DNA of 64,000 nucleotides. Origin: Sophora flavescens. Its lineage: Eukaryota > Streptophyta > Magnoliopsida > Fabales > Fabaceae. Location of the stretch: the NCBI GenBank assembly GCA_030762895.1, contig CM061063.1, positions 55,135,196-55,199,195 of the forward strand, written 5' to 3'. A program made the position numbers and the translations under genes. Positions 11,815-22,700 of the stretch are shown here, piece by piece; the stretch's first letter is position 1, and every line of letters starts with the position of its first letter. The notes under the pieces were generated by a model. That model was not told the origin of the DNA and made no database searches. It saw only the letters and a list, made by a program, of their open reading frames with translations.

Positions 11815-12156
11815 TTATCCTATCGAAAGATAGAAGGGCACTATGATGAGTTTTATCCTATCGAAAGATAGAAGGGCACTATGTTGAGTTTTATCCTATC
11901 GAAAGATAGAAGGGCGCTATGTTGAGTCTTATCCTATCGAAAGATAGAAGGGCACTACGCTGAGTTTATCCTATCGAAAGATAGAAGGGCACTATACTGA
12001 GTTTTATCCTATCGAAAGATAGAAGGGCACTATGATGAGTTTTATCTTATCGAAAGATAGAAGGGCACTATGATGAGTTTTATCCTATCGCAAGATAGAA
12101 GGGCACTATGTTGAGTCTTATTCTATCAAAATATAGAAGTGTACAATGCTGAGTTC
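11815..12156 (+). repeat. nine-unit 38-bp tandem array with hairpin potential (5' LTR of B)
   Basis: Nine adjacent units of about 38 bp. Each has a core such as CTATCGAAAGATAG: a 5-bp stem CTATC/GATAG with a GAAA loop, followed by AAGGGCACTATGATGAG. Unit 8 has GCAA in the loop; unit 9 is the most diverged. There are no spacers between units. It lies downstream of the TATA box and so is probably in the transcript. Confidence 0.85.
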
Positions 12157-12615
12157 TTTGCATCATACTACCTTGGACTACTCACGAATGTGAAAGGAAT
12201 AGAGACAGTTATGATAGTATAAGTGTTTAGACTACATGAAGCGAGAGGGTAGAGGACAATATCATAATTTGAGGATGATTTGTTAGTTATGTGTGTTGCC
12301 TGTCTATGACATTTATTGTATGATATACTATGAATCTTTTCCGCTTTTTGATGATAGAACTGTTTCTTATTCCCTATATCTTTGTGTGCTGTATTTTATT
12401 TCGATGTGATCGCATGCGAGAAGACCCGATGGAGGAACTAATTGCTGAGGAGTTAGATGGAACTCCGTATGAACCAGATCTTTGGAGGTCGAGTTGTGAT
12501 TCATGGCGATTAGAGTATAGACAGTATGGCCAGTGTGTCTAAGGAGTATTCATAATTCCGCTAAGTATGTCTCGTAGTGAAGTTTATGCCTGTGAGGGAT
12601 CCTGCGAGAGGATCT

Positions 12616-13989
12616 TGATGAGTGTGATTTCACCTCATTTTCCATGTACATTTCTGCATGCATTTGCATATAGTTAGGCCAATTTAGTGTTGATTTTGTA
12701 TAGTTTTTCCTTTGGAACGGATGAGGTGGTTTCTGTGTGTTGTTTTGCAGGATTTAATGGAAAAATGCCCAGAAATCAGCCTTGGTGGAGCTTGGATGAA
12801 AAAGAGCTTGAAAAGTGAAGATTATGAGCCAAACAGAGCCCATCATGGCCTGGTCATGATGACCATCACGGCCGTGATCAAGCAGAGCAGAAGGCAAAAG
12901 TCAGAGACTGTCACGGCCTGCCCGTGATATGAATCACGGCCGTGACCTAGGATTCGCGTCGCGAACAAAGGGCTCGCCTCGCGAGTGACCATTTTGTGCA
13001 AATTCGCCCAAGTCAGAAACCATCACGGCCTGGCCGTGATGGCCATCACGGTCGTGACGCGATACTGATCTATAAATAGGGCTACGATGAACAGAAAAGA
13101 GGACTGACTTTTAACCTAAAAAAAGAGCTTTTGGTGGAGAGAGCACTTGGGGACTTGGAGGCTGCGGCTGAGATAGGGTTCTAGCCCTAGAAGGGGAGAT
13201 TTCCTTGCTCTGGGAATGGAGGAAGCTTGTCTATGAGTGTTCTCCATCCCTTTTCTCATTCTATTTTTTATTTCCTTTTATCATGAGTAGTCAATTCCCC
13301 ATTGTTGGGGTTAGATGTAGCTTTTCTGAACTTGTTGTATTTGATTTGGTGTTTTAATGCAAGTTTCTATTTCTTTATGAGTATGTGATTCTGTGCTTAA
13401 TGCTTTCCTTGGGTTAGCTACCCATAGGAATGATATGTTGCTTTGATAGATGACTGGAAGGTTGGTGTTAAGGCATGCTCATGAATCATATGCCAAGTAG
13501 TTCAAGAATCTAGACATAGGTGTTGAATGCTTGCAATCTGATAAGTCTTGACTTAATGCAAAATCACAGATTAATCCACCTAAGACATTAGGGTTTGATT
13601 TGGGGTTTTAGGCTCAATGCACCTAAGACATTAGGCTTGAGTATTTTAGAAAAGGCTTGATTGGCATAATTGAATTAGGACTTGTGTTGATAACCATTTC
13701 ATCGCAATTAAGGGAGGATTAGTGTAGTCTAACCCTAACAATCTTAGCCACATCTCTGTTATCCTTCCAAGTGTTCGATATAATTCCCAAAATACCAAAA
13801 ATATTGTTTTGCTTTCTTTATTTTCTGTTTTAATCTCTCATACCATAGTTTAGTCTAGATAGTTGTTGAGTTTGTGAATTGGTAATTGACAACCAATCCC
13901 TGTGGATACGATAACCGGTCTCACCACCGTATTACTTGATTGCGACGAGGTGCACTTGCCTTTATTTATTTCTAAAAATACACGCATCA
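12616..13989 (+). repeat. element C 5' LTR
   Basis: 1,374 bp, the same length as the 3' copy. By eye I find roughly 15-20 differences, including several C-to-T or G-to-A changes at CG sites inside the palindrome cluster. This low divergence indicates recent insertion. It has a U3 palindrome cluster, a TATA box at 13071-13078, and a long R-U5. Confidence 0.85.
12838..13078 (+). promoter_or_regulatory. element C U3: palindrome cluster and TATA box
   Basis: Repeated ATCACGGCCGTGAT-like palindromes and half-sites (CATCACGGCCTGGCCGTGAT in the intact copies) plus TCGCGTCGCGA and CTCGCCTCGCGAG lie between 12838 and 13060, directly upstream of TATAAATA at 13071-13078. The equivalent cluster in the 3' LTR is at about 17190-17410 with TATAAATA at 17424-17431. 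The position points to upstream promoter elements; the binding protein is unknown. Confidence 0.55.
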
Positions 13990-13995
13990 AGTTTT

Positions 13996-14015
13996 TGGCG
14001 CCGTTGCCGGGGATT
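13996..14015 (+). other. element C primer binding site, tRNA-Asp type
   Basis: TGGCGCCGTTGCCGGGGATT matches the complement of the 3' end of plant tRNA-Asp(GUC) over most of its length. It starts six bases after the LTR. tRNA-Asp priming is typical of Athila-type elements. Confidence 0.75.
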
Positions 14016-14189
14016 GGTTTTGTCAATATCAGTAGTAACAAATGAGACAACTAGTTTAGACATTTTTTTATTTTATTTATCTGTATATAATTAATCTCTT
14101 TCTTTTGTTAGTTTTGTATATATTTGAATTTTTGTTTCTTTGATCTTGGGCTTAATTGTCTGTGAGGTGAAAATTGGTTTGGCAGGATC

Positions 14190-15386
14190 ATGGACTATAA
14201 TTATTATCAACCATCTAATGCAGAATTGGAGATATATGAGTTGCAGCTGCGGGTAGATATGCTGCAATTAGCCGTAAACATCCAACAAGTGAGTAATGAG
14301 CTGTCAATGGCAACTGTCTCTCCTCCACCAGTGGTAGGTTATGCTGAATGGGGAAATCAATTTCCCAACACTTCCACTCCATGGTGGGGGAACCCTCCAA
14401 ACAATACTTTGATGGATGAAGAGGAACATTGGGAATCTTCCACACCTTGGTATGATGAGCCATCCCCATTGGAAGTTGCTTGGGAGAACTTCAAATCCGC
14501 ATTCCCAGTCGAGGTTGAGCAACCTATCCCGGATAGTCAACCTCACTTAGAGGTTGTTTTGGAGAACTTCATGGCAACAACAATGGAAGAATTAAAGAAT
14601 CAAGTAGATACCATTCGAAGTCTCGGGGTACGTATTGAGGAACTCTCTAACCTTCTATCCGAAATGCCAAATGGGAACTTGATGGATGATGATGAAGATG
14701 ATGCCAAAATGGATGAGGAGGAAGAATAAGAAGTGTGAGCAACAGAGTCAAGAAGTGAAGACCCTGTTTTGGAGAACATAGTTGCACCATTCCCCATTGA
14801 ACCCTTGACTAAGGAGCCTGAAAGGAAGAGGCAATTGGAGGACATCTATTTCACCATGCTTGGAGATGATGAAAAACTTTTGGAATTAGATGGTGCTATT
14901 GGTTCCTATGCATGTGTGGAATGTGATGGGAGAAACACTTGTGTGGTTTGTGCGGAGATTTTTGCATATTTGGAAGGTGATGGATTTGGCAATGCTGAGA
15001 GTGAAGATTGTACAGAAGCCAGAACAGCACCAATGATCCTCTCGAATTGTTTGCCACCTCACATTTTAAAGCAGTCAACAATGGAGTTCATGCCTCTGCC
15101 TGAGGTTGAACCCCATTTCTATTGGGAAGATTTTGTTGATAAAGGGGTCATCTTTGACCCGAGAGGAATTGAAAAGCACTTCCCATTTGAAGAAGTCAGC
15201 ATGAATTTCAAGCGCTCACTTCCACATTTTTGCTGCAAACTGTGGGATCCAGGTGAAGGATCTCACATGGTTAGCATCCCTTGGTCCTTATACCACAAGT
15301 TATGGGATCCAGGTGGATGCTTCTTGATAAGTCAAGCTAGTGACGTTAAAGAAGCGCTTATTGGGAGGCAACCCAACTTGTCTTAA
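14190..15386 (+). pseudogene. internal ORF of element C, unknown function, broken by two stops
   Basis: From ATG 14190 a frame of 179 codons runs to TAA 14727-14729; the same frame has a TGA a few codons later, then stays open from about 14739 to TAA 15386. It is thus one reading frame of about 400 codons with two stops. The first half is acidic and Trp/Pro-rich (STPWWGNPP, an EELKNQVDTIRSLGVRIEEL segment that could form a coiled coil, and a MDDDEDDAKMDEEEE tail). The second half has a Cys-rich CVECDGRNTCVVC segment, which may bind metal, and ends VKEALIGRQPNLS, a phrase I associate with Athila/Tat-related elements. It has no recognisable gag, protease, RT or integrase motif. I do not know its function. 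Confidence 0.55.
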
Positions 15387-16968
15387 CCCTTCTCTTTAGT
15401 TAGTTTTTGTTTTTGATTTTCAACCTCTTGAATAATTTGAGAAGCTCAAGAGGAAAATAATAAATTGTCAATTGCCAAGTGTTTGCAGGGTAATAAAGAA
15501 GGAAGGGAGAGCAAGAAGGCAAGGAGAAGAGCAGGGAGAAACAAAGCCAGAAAAGCAAAGTCAGCACCCGCTACCGCCTCGGTAAGCCGTTCCAATCTTT
15601 TGCTTTATTTTATTTTTCTTCTCCCCTCTCCAACTTGATTGTTTACATTGGGGACAATGTAAATCTTTAAGCTTGGGGTAGGGGTAATCTTTTTGCTTGC
15701 ATTGTAAATATTGCATTCATATAGGCTTAAGTTTGCATGATCGCATGATTCGGTTACCCTTGCTTAGATTGAGCTTATGATTGTGAGAGCTAAGTGCCAA
15801 TAATTTGTGATAGTGAATTGTTGAACCCAATTTGTTATTCTTGTGATATGGCTGCAAATAAATATGCTTGAGATGATCTTGGATAGTTGATGATTAGCAT
15901 ATGTTTCTTTAGACTTGTGTTTCTCACTGGTTCTTGAACTGATAAATGTGAGCTTTTGAGCCATTAGGGGGTACTCACTAAATCTGCCCCCATTCTTTGT
16001 GTTGAGTGTTATTCCTCTTGGTTTGTTTTCTCTAGAACTTGACTTGAAACCATTTCGAAGCTTGAAAATTTTTGGAAACATTTTTGAAAATGATTGAGGC
16101 AATAGGTATTTTTTCTGGCCTTCTGAGTTTTGAATGATGAAATGCTACCCCTTAGTTGCCCAATTTTGAGCCTGAATGAATAAAATGCTTTTCTTGGTAC
16201 CCTGAAATGTTTTGATAAATATGTTTGACATGGGACCTTCTAAAGTAGTACAAAAGGGTAAAAAGGTAGTTGAAAAAAGTTTGGGAAAAGAATCAGAAAA
16301 AAAAAATCTCTTGAGATGAAAAATTTCCCCTTCTCCAAATAAAAGAAAAATAAATAAATAAATAAATAGAGAAGGGGATGACAAAAAGAGAAGTGAAAAA
16401 AAAAGAAAGAAAGAAAGAAAAGAAAGGTGGAAAAATGTATTGAAAACCCAAGAAGGTATTTTAGAAGGTGTCTTGTGTTGAAATGTTTGATACTTGGTTT
16501 AGCCTTTTGAAATATCCCTTTTTTGTTATCCCCACCTAAAGATTAATCCCATGGCCACGTTGCAACCAAATAAAGACCTCTTGATTCTTAGGTGTTTTCA
16601 TAAATAAAGTGGAGATCTGGTTGATAGTCAAGCATATGGTAGGAATCATTCCTTGAGGAAAATGGAGCGAATTGTATGTATACTTGAACACTTGAGTGAG
16701 TGAGGCAAGAAAGAGAACCAAGCAAATAAACAAGCTTGGGGTGAGCTTCAAGTGAGCAAGAGTGCCCGAATCAGTGAGAATGTGAGTCTAGGAAACTTAA
16801 GCCCCTAATTGGACTTGAATTGATTGTCTCTTGCTGAATTGTTTGAATTGCCTGTTACTTGGATCATTTTACTCGGGTTCTTGGTTCACTATCCATGCTT
16901 TGACTGTTTATCTCTTCTGGCCTTAGTTTTTGCTTGAGGACAAGCAAAGTCTTAAGCTTGGGGTGATT
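15387..16968 (+). other. non-coding 3' interior of element C with hairpin and purine tract
   Basis: A perfect 9-bp stem TTTACATTG/CAATGTAAA with loop GGGA lies at 15642-15663, followed at once by a second purine-rich AAGCTTGGGGTAGGGG. The functional polypurine tract AAGCTTGGGGTGATT ends at 16968, next to the 3' LTR. Between them are A-rich AAAG and AAAT simple repeats near 16330-16430. No credible coding frame. Confidence 0.6.
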
Positions 16969-18342
16969 TGATGAGTGTGATTTCACCTCATTTTCCATGT
17001 ACATTTCTGCATGCATTTGCATATAGTTAGGCCAATTTAGTGTTGATTTTGTATAGTTTTTCCTTTGGAACGGATGAGGTGGTTTCTGTGTGTTGTTTTG
17101 CAGGATTTAATGGAAAAATGCCCAGAAATCAGCCTTGGTGGAGCTTGGATGACAAAGAGCTTGAAAAGTGAAGATTATGAGCCAAACAGAGCCCATCACG
17201 GCCTGGCCGTGATGACCATCACGGCCGTGATCAAGCAGAGCAGAAGGCAAAAGTCAGAGACTGTCACGGCCTGCCCGTGATATGAATCACGGCCGTGACC
17301 TAGGATTCGCGTCGCGAACAAAGGGCTCGCCTCGCGAGTGACCATTTTGTGCAAATTCGCCCAAGTCAGAAACCATCACGGCCTGGTCGTGATGGCCATC
17401 ACGGCCGTGACGCGATACTGATCTATAAATAGGGCTACGATGAACAGAAAAGAGGACTGACTTCTAACCTAAAAAAAGAGCTTTTGGTGGAGAGAGCACT
17501 TGGGGACTTGGAGGGCTGGGTGAGATAGGGTTCCAGCCCTAGAAGGGGAGATTTCCTTGCTCTGGGAATGGAGGAAGCTTGTCTATGAGTGTTCTCCATC
17601 CCTTTTCTCATTCTATTTTGTATTTCCTTTTATCATGAGTAGTCAATTCCCCATTGTTGGGGTTAGATGTAGCTTTTCTGAACTTGTTGTATTTGATTTG
17701 GTGTTTTAATGCAAGTTTCTATTTCTTTATGAGTATGTGATTCTGTGCTTAATGCTTTTCTTGGATTAGCTACCCATAGGAATGATATGTTGCTTTGATA
17801 GATGACTGGAAGGTTGGTGTTAAGGCATGCTCATGAATCATATGCCAAGTAGTTCAAGAATCTAGACATAGGTGTTGAATGCTTGCAATCTGATAAGTCT
17901 TGACTTAATGCAAAATCACAGATTAATCCACCTAAGACATTAGGGTTTGATTTGGGGTTTTAGGCTCAATGCACCTAAGACATTAGGCTTGAGTATTTTA
18001 GAAAAGGCTTGATTGGCATAATTGAATTAGGACTTGTGTTGATAACCATTTCATCGCAATTAAGGGAGGATTAGTGTAGTCTAACCCTAACAATCTTAGC
18101 CACATCTCTGTTATCCTTCCAAGTGTTCGATATAATTCCCAAAAGACCAAAAATATTGTTTTGCTTTCTTTATTTTCTGTTTTAATCTCTCATACCATAG
18201 TTTAGTCTAGATAGTTGTTGAGTTTGTGAATTGGTAATTGACAACCAATCCCTGTGGATACGATAACCGGTCTCACCACCGTATTACTTGATTACGACGA
18301 GGTGCACTTGCCTTTATTTATATCTTAAAAATACACGCATCA
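16969..18342 (+). repeat. element C 3' LTR
   Basis: Same length and structure as the 5' LTR. Its CACGGCCGTG palindromes are more intact than those of the 5' copy. It ends CACGCATCA at 18342 and is followed by the right flank GATAC. Confidence 0.85.
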
Positions 18343-18550
18343 GATACCCTCAACAGTGTTTTGGTAATGTAATAAATAAACAGGTGTGTATTTATGTAAT
18401 ATAGTTTTGGTATGTTTTATATCTGTATAACTTATATGATTATTAATAAAGTTTTAATTTTTATGTATTTTCAACGATAAGCGAGCGATTAAGTAAATAA
18501 ATATTAAGGTTTTAATGTAATAATACGATGGGGCACATCGGGGTGTCTCA

Positions 18551-19750
18551 TTTGGTGGTATCAGAGCAGTTCGATTCTAATCGGACTGTGAGGTCTAGGA
18601 AGTTGTTACTGGCCGTGTCTAGTTGAGTCCACATCGGATTTTAACTATGCTTAGAAATTGGGTAGCGAGTCCCGACGTGATAGTTAACAGTTATATGGCA
18701 TATATATACCAATTTTATGTAGCATTATATGTTGTATACCAGTGTTTAGAGAGGTAGAGCTGGAAAAGGAGTTCCAGCAGCAGGACAGCAGATGGTCACA
18801 CCTCAGGCCACTGAAAGAGTGTTTACCGTGAAGGGAGCTTAAGTCTCAATCCGGGATCTTATACAAGGTATGTATTTGATATCTGGTAGACTTTGTTTGT
18901 TTGTCTAAGTAGCATGATAGACAAGAAAGTGATGAGAGTTTTGTTGAGGTATAGTTGTGACTGGTAGGATGTGAACCCTTAAGATCAATATCAGTGAGTA
19001 AGACAATTACTATAAGTCAAATGTTGATCGAGGCATAATATCATTATGAACCTAGGGCAATGATTAAGGATCGTAGTTAAGATGGATGGTATGAGTTTGG
19101 GAAGAGTAAACAAAAGTGTACATAGTAATTTCACCTAAGTTGAATATGAGCTTTCACCTAAGTTGAATATGAGCAGAAAAGATGATTTCTGATATAAATT
19201 GAGGTTACTAGAGAAATTCAAATTTGTTAAGTTAGATAATCCTAACAGGTGTTGTTCTTTTGATTGCAATTTATCTTACGGAGTGTTGAGATGTTTATTT
19301 GGAGACTTGAAAGGTGTGATTTTGATATAATCTATAATAGTGAAATATATTCTAAGGAACTAAGACTGTGATTGGATACATGAAGTATGAAGTTAGGGTA
19401 GTTTTGATTGTGGTGTTAATTACGGGTGTTAGATGTTGAAATAAGGTTCTTTAGTGGATCAGTAGTAAGAAGAGGAAGGAATTAAGTTTTGATCATGTCC
19501 TTTAAGGATGTTAGATCAAGTTGGAAAGGTTAAGAACAATGAATGGAATATAGTGATGGATAAGTTCGAGGATAAATAGAATGATATAAGAAGGAATTAT
19601 GTTATGAAGTTACCGCTGTTACCTAGGGGAAAAACAGCGATGAGAAATATAATGTTGGATCTTTAGATTAAGATACGATTACAATATGATGTCTAGTATT
19701 GAGTTAAGAAATTCCGAGGACGGAATTTTTTTTTCTAAGAGGGGTAGTAA
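18551..19750 (+). other. element B interior: initiator-Met primer site, 1.2 kb without genes, purine tract
   Basis: TGGTATCAGAGC at 18556-18567 is the complement of the 3' end of initiator tRNA-Met and lies five bases after the LTR end. The remaining 1.2 kb has no open frame of note and no gag or pol motif. It ends with CTAAGAGGGGTAGTAA, a typical polypurine tract, adjoining the 3' LTR at 19751. Confidence 0.75.
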
Positions 19751-22700
19751 TGTAACACCCTACTTTTTATTTTCCGATTTTTATTTTTTCAGTAAAAATA
19801 TTTTATTTGTATTAACTTAGGTATAAATGTATTTATTTATATGTTTATCCGAGTTCATGGAGATTGATTTTTATGAAATAAAAATCATATTCATACTCTA
19901 TCTTAGGGTAGAAGCTTACGGTAAAAATTTGCGTTGAAAATCCAGACGGAACCCGGTCTGCGTTTTCCTTGCGATATATAATTTTCTTTGGCGAGAAAAC
20001 CAAATTTTGACTCGTGAACGAAATGGTTTATATTCAAATCATATTTCTAACGAGTTTGGTTGTTTTGAAAATTTTCAACCGAAAATAAAATATTACGCTT
20101 TTTACGGGCGTAAAACCCTAATCGGGAAACCGACGGAATCGAGAAGGGAAGTGCAGAGACCCGTCAAGAGATCGGGACAACGAGTCATACATGATGACTC
20201 ATGGAGGATGAGTCACTAAGCATTTATGAGCATTAAATGCAAGTAATCATGACATTTAGGTAAAAAGACCAAAATACCCCCAAGCTTTCGCGGTATTAAC
20301 AAGACGCATCTACGCACTCTTATCCACTCATTTTACGTGGTTGAAAACCTCCCAAATCTCTCCAATTTCGTGCCTCCACCTCCAATAAATCTTACCTATT
20401 TCATTTTGCTTTCGTTTTATTGTTTTCCTCTCAAAAACCGAAATCGGGTAAACGCTGAACTGCAGACGGAATTTAGGGGAACCGCTAATGGATAAGATCG
20501 ATGACTCATTGGTGAGTCATTTTGTGTGGCCCAAAATCAGCCACACCTCCATCAAATGTGAGCCACATATTATTAACCATGGTTAGCCAAAATAACCTTA
20601 GTTAAGTTAATTATAACCTTAGTTAAGTTAATTATAACCTTAGTTAAGCTTATATTAATTTAATAATCACAAAACCCATTAAACCAATTCCTTTTAACCA
20701 AACAAGGCATAAGATTACTCCTATAAATACCCCAAAACCGTGGCCTCCCTCACAATTTCACTCATCTTCTTCATTCTCTTCATCTTCCTCACCAACTAAG
20801 TTACAAAACCCTAAGAACACCGAATCTCCACCAAACAAATGACCCTCTTCCTTTCTGAAACTCGGAAAACACTCAACATAAAAGTTGTTCCTATTTCTCT
20901 CTTCTTTCCAACAAGCTAAAGATCATCAAAAACGGATAAGTGGATTGGGAGAAAGGCTCAAAATACAGAAACTGCCCAGAATTCCCAGCAACCCACGAAA
21001 CAGCATAAAGAAGGCCCTTTTAACCCCTGTTATGATCCGAACCAAATGAAACCTTAAACACAAAAGTTGTTCCTTTTCTTCGTATCTTTATATCAAGCCA
21101 AAGTTCGTAATTTTTGGATGAGTATATTGTGAGATACACTCACAATACCATCACACCCTCAAGCTGTCCAGTTTTCAACATAGTGAAGGTTGATCATTTT
21201 CTTCATTTCTTCAATCTTCAAGAGGTAAAAGCTCATCTCCTTGATCATATAAGCTTTCATATTCATGTATTTATCATGTTTATGCCATGAATCATATTTT
21301 TCCATTCCTAGATCTAGAACTTCAAATAATTCTAGAAAATTGTAGAAAAATCCTTCTAATGTGAAACCAATTTCTATGATCTTGTGATGTCTTCCACTTT
21401 CATTATCCAAGAGCTTGAATCCAACTAAAAATCTCTAGCTTAATTTCCTAATATGGGCCGAAACCCTAACCCTAAAGGTTAGAGGATTTTGTTTCAAATT
21501 TTAGTCTTGTAATAAGTAATCTATGTTAGTTAAGACTCTAGTAACTAGGATCCAAAAGATGGCATTGAGAAGATAATCCTAAACCTATTTTCTAAGTCTT
21601 GGCCGAACCTAGCCCTAAAGTGTCATAGATGGTTGTTAGTTGCTTAATTATAGTTATGTTGTTTGAATGAAGGTGGTTATGTTAACTTGTGGCGGGATAA
21701 CGAGGATCGTTGTGTACGTGTTTCCGGTGCTGACTCAGGTGGGGAAAAGAATCAACCTATCGTCGGAATCGATAAGTAGTAGATTATATGATAATTGTGT
21801 AGGGCGACCTAAACCCTACTAGTAGTTGAGTAATCGACAAGACCAAAATCATATTGGAAACCTTTTCTGTAAAACCAATGGTGATTTGGGGATTGTAGGT
21901 TTATCGACATTAGGATGATTTTATCTTATCTGAGGTTGATTGAATTTATTATTATTATTTCATTGCTTATGTGATATTTTGTGGTATTTGAATTATTTTA
22001 TGATATTGTGTTATGCATGATCTGTCTGGTTTTTAATATTGTGCTTAGCTGATTTTTAAGTAAGGATATGTGTTGTTCGGGAGATGATTGTTTGGGTGAG
22101 AGAATGAATTGACTTAGAGGTGCCTAGCTTAATTAAGTTATCTAATGGATGAGATGTGACATAGAATGCGAGTTGAGGTTATGATGGGAGTTTGAGGTAC
22201 AAGGTTGTTATTGATTTGAGATAGTGAGATTCATATAGAGGCTTAGATGCAAATACTTTTTCAGTCCATGACGCGTAGATCTGATTTATCCTATCGAAAT
22301 ATAGAAGGGCACTATAATGAGTTTTATCCTATCGAAAGATAGAAGGGCACTATGTTGAGTCTTATCCTATCGAAAGATAGAAGGGCACTATGATGAGTTT
22401 TATCCTATCGAAAGATAGAAGGGCACTACGCTGAGTTTATCCTATCGAAAGATAGAAGGGCACTATACTGAGTTTTATCCTATCGAAAGATAGAAGGGCA
22501 CTATGATGAGTTTTATCCTATCGAAAGATAGAAGGGCACTATGATGAGTTTTATCCTATCGCAAGATAGAAGGGCACTATGTTGAGTCTTATTCTATCAA
22601 AATATAGAAGTGTACTATGCTGAGTTCTTTGCATCAGACTACCTTGGACTACTCACGAATGTGAAAGGAATAGAGACAGTTATGATAGTATAAGTGTTTA

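Larger units (their letters stand above)
12616..18342 (+). mobile_element. element C: LTR retrotransposon of Athila/Tat type, non-autonomous, young
   Basis: LTRs of 1,374 bp each at 12616-13989 and 16969-18342, beginning TGATGAGTGTGATTTC and ending CACGCATCA. Flanks are GATCT on the left and GATAC on the right; the undisrupted sister site in the 3' LTR of B reads GAGAGGATACCCTC, so the duplication is imperfect. A tRNA-Asp primer site follows the 5' LTR and the purine tract AAGCTTGGGGTGATT precedes the 3' LTR. The interior of about 3 kb lacks gag, protease, RT and integrase, so it is a LARD-like non-autonomous element. Confidence 0.85.
9275..18550 (+). repeat. element B 5' LTR (interrupted by element C at 12616-18342)
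   Basis: Without element C and one target duplication it is about 3,544 bp, against 3,535 bp for the 3' LTR. Reading left to right it holds GCN4-like motifs and a TATA box in U3, a small triplicated block with AACCTTAGTTAAGTTAATTAT near 10117-10175, and the 38-bp hairpin array. The long region after the TATA box would be R-U5. Several open frames (for example 9531-9743 and 10688-10939 minus) recur in both LTRs simply because the LTRs are copies. Confidence 0.8.

Noticed and set aside
11815..12156. CRISPR-like array
   Set aside because: Units are contiguous, without unique spacers, in plant LTR DNA; it is a tandem repeat.
12712..12927. Frame of 71 codons repeated at 17065-17280
   Set aside because: Copies in the two LTRs of element C, spanning the palindrome cluster; not conserved as protein.
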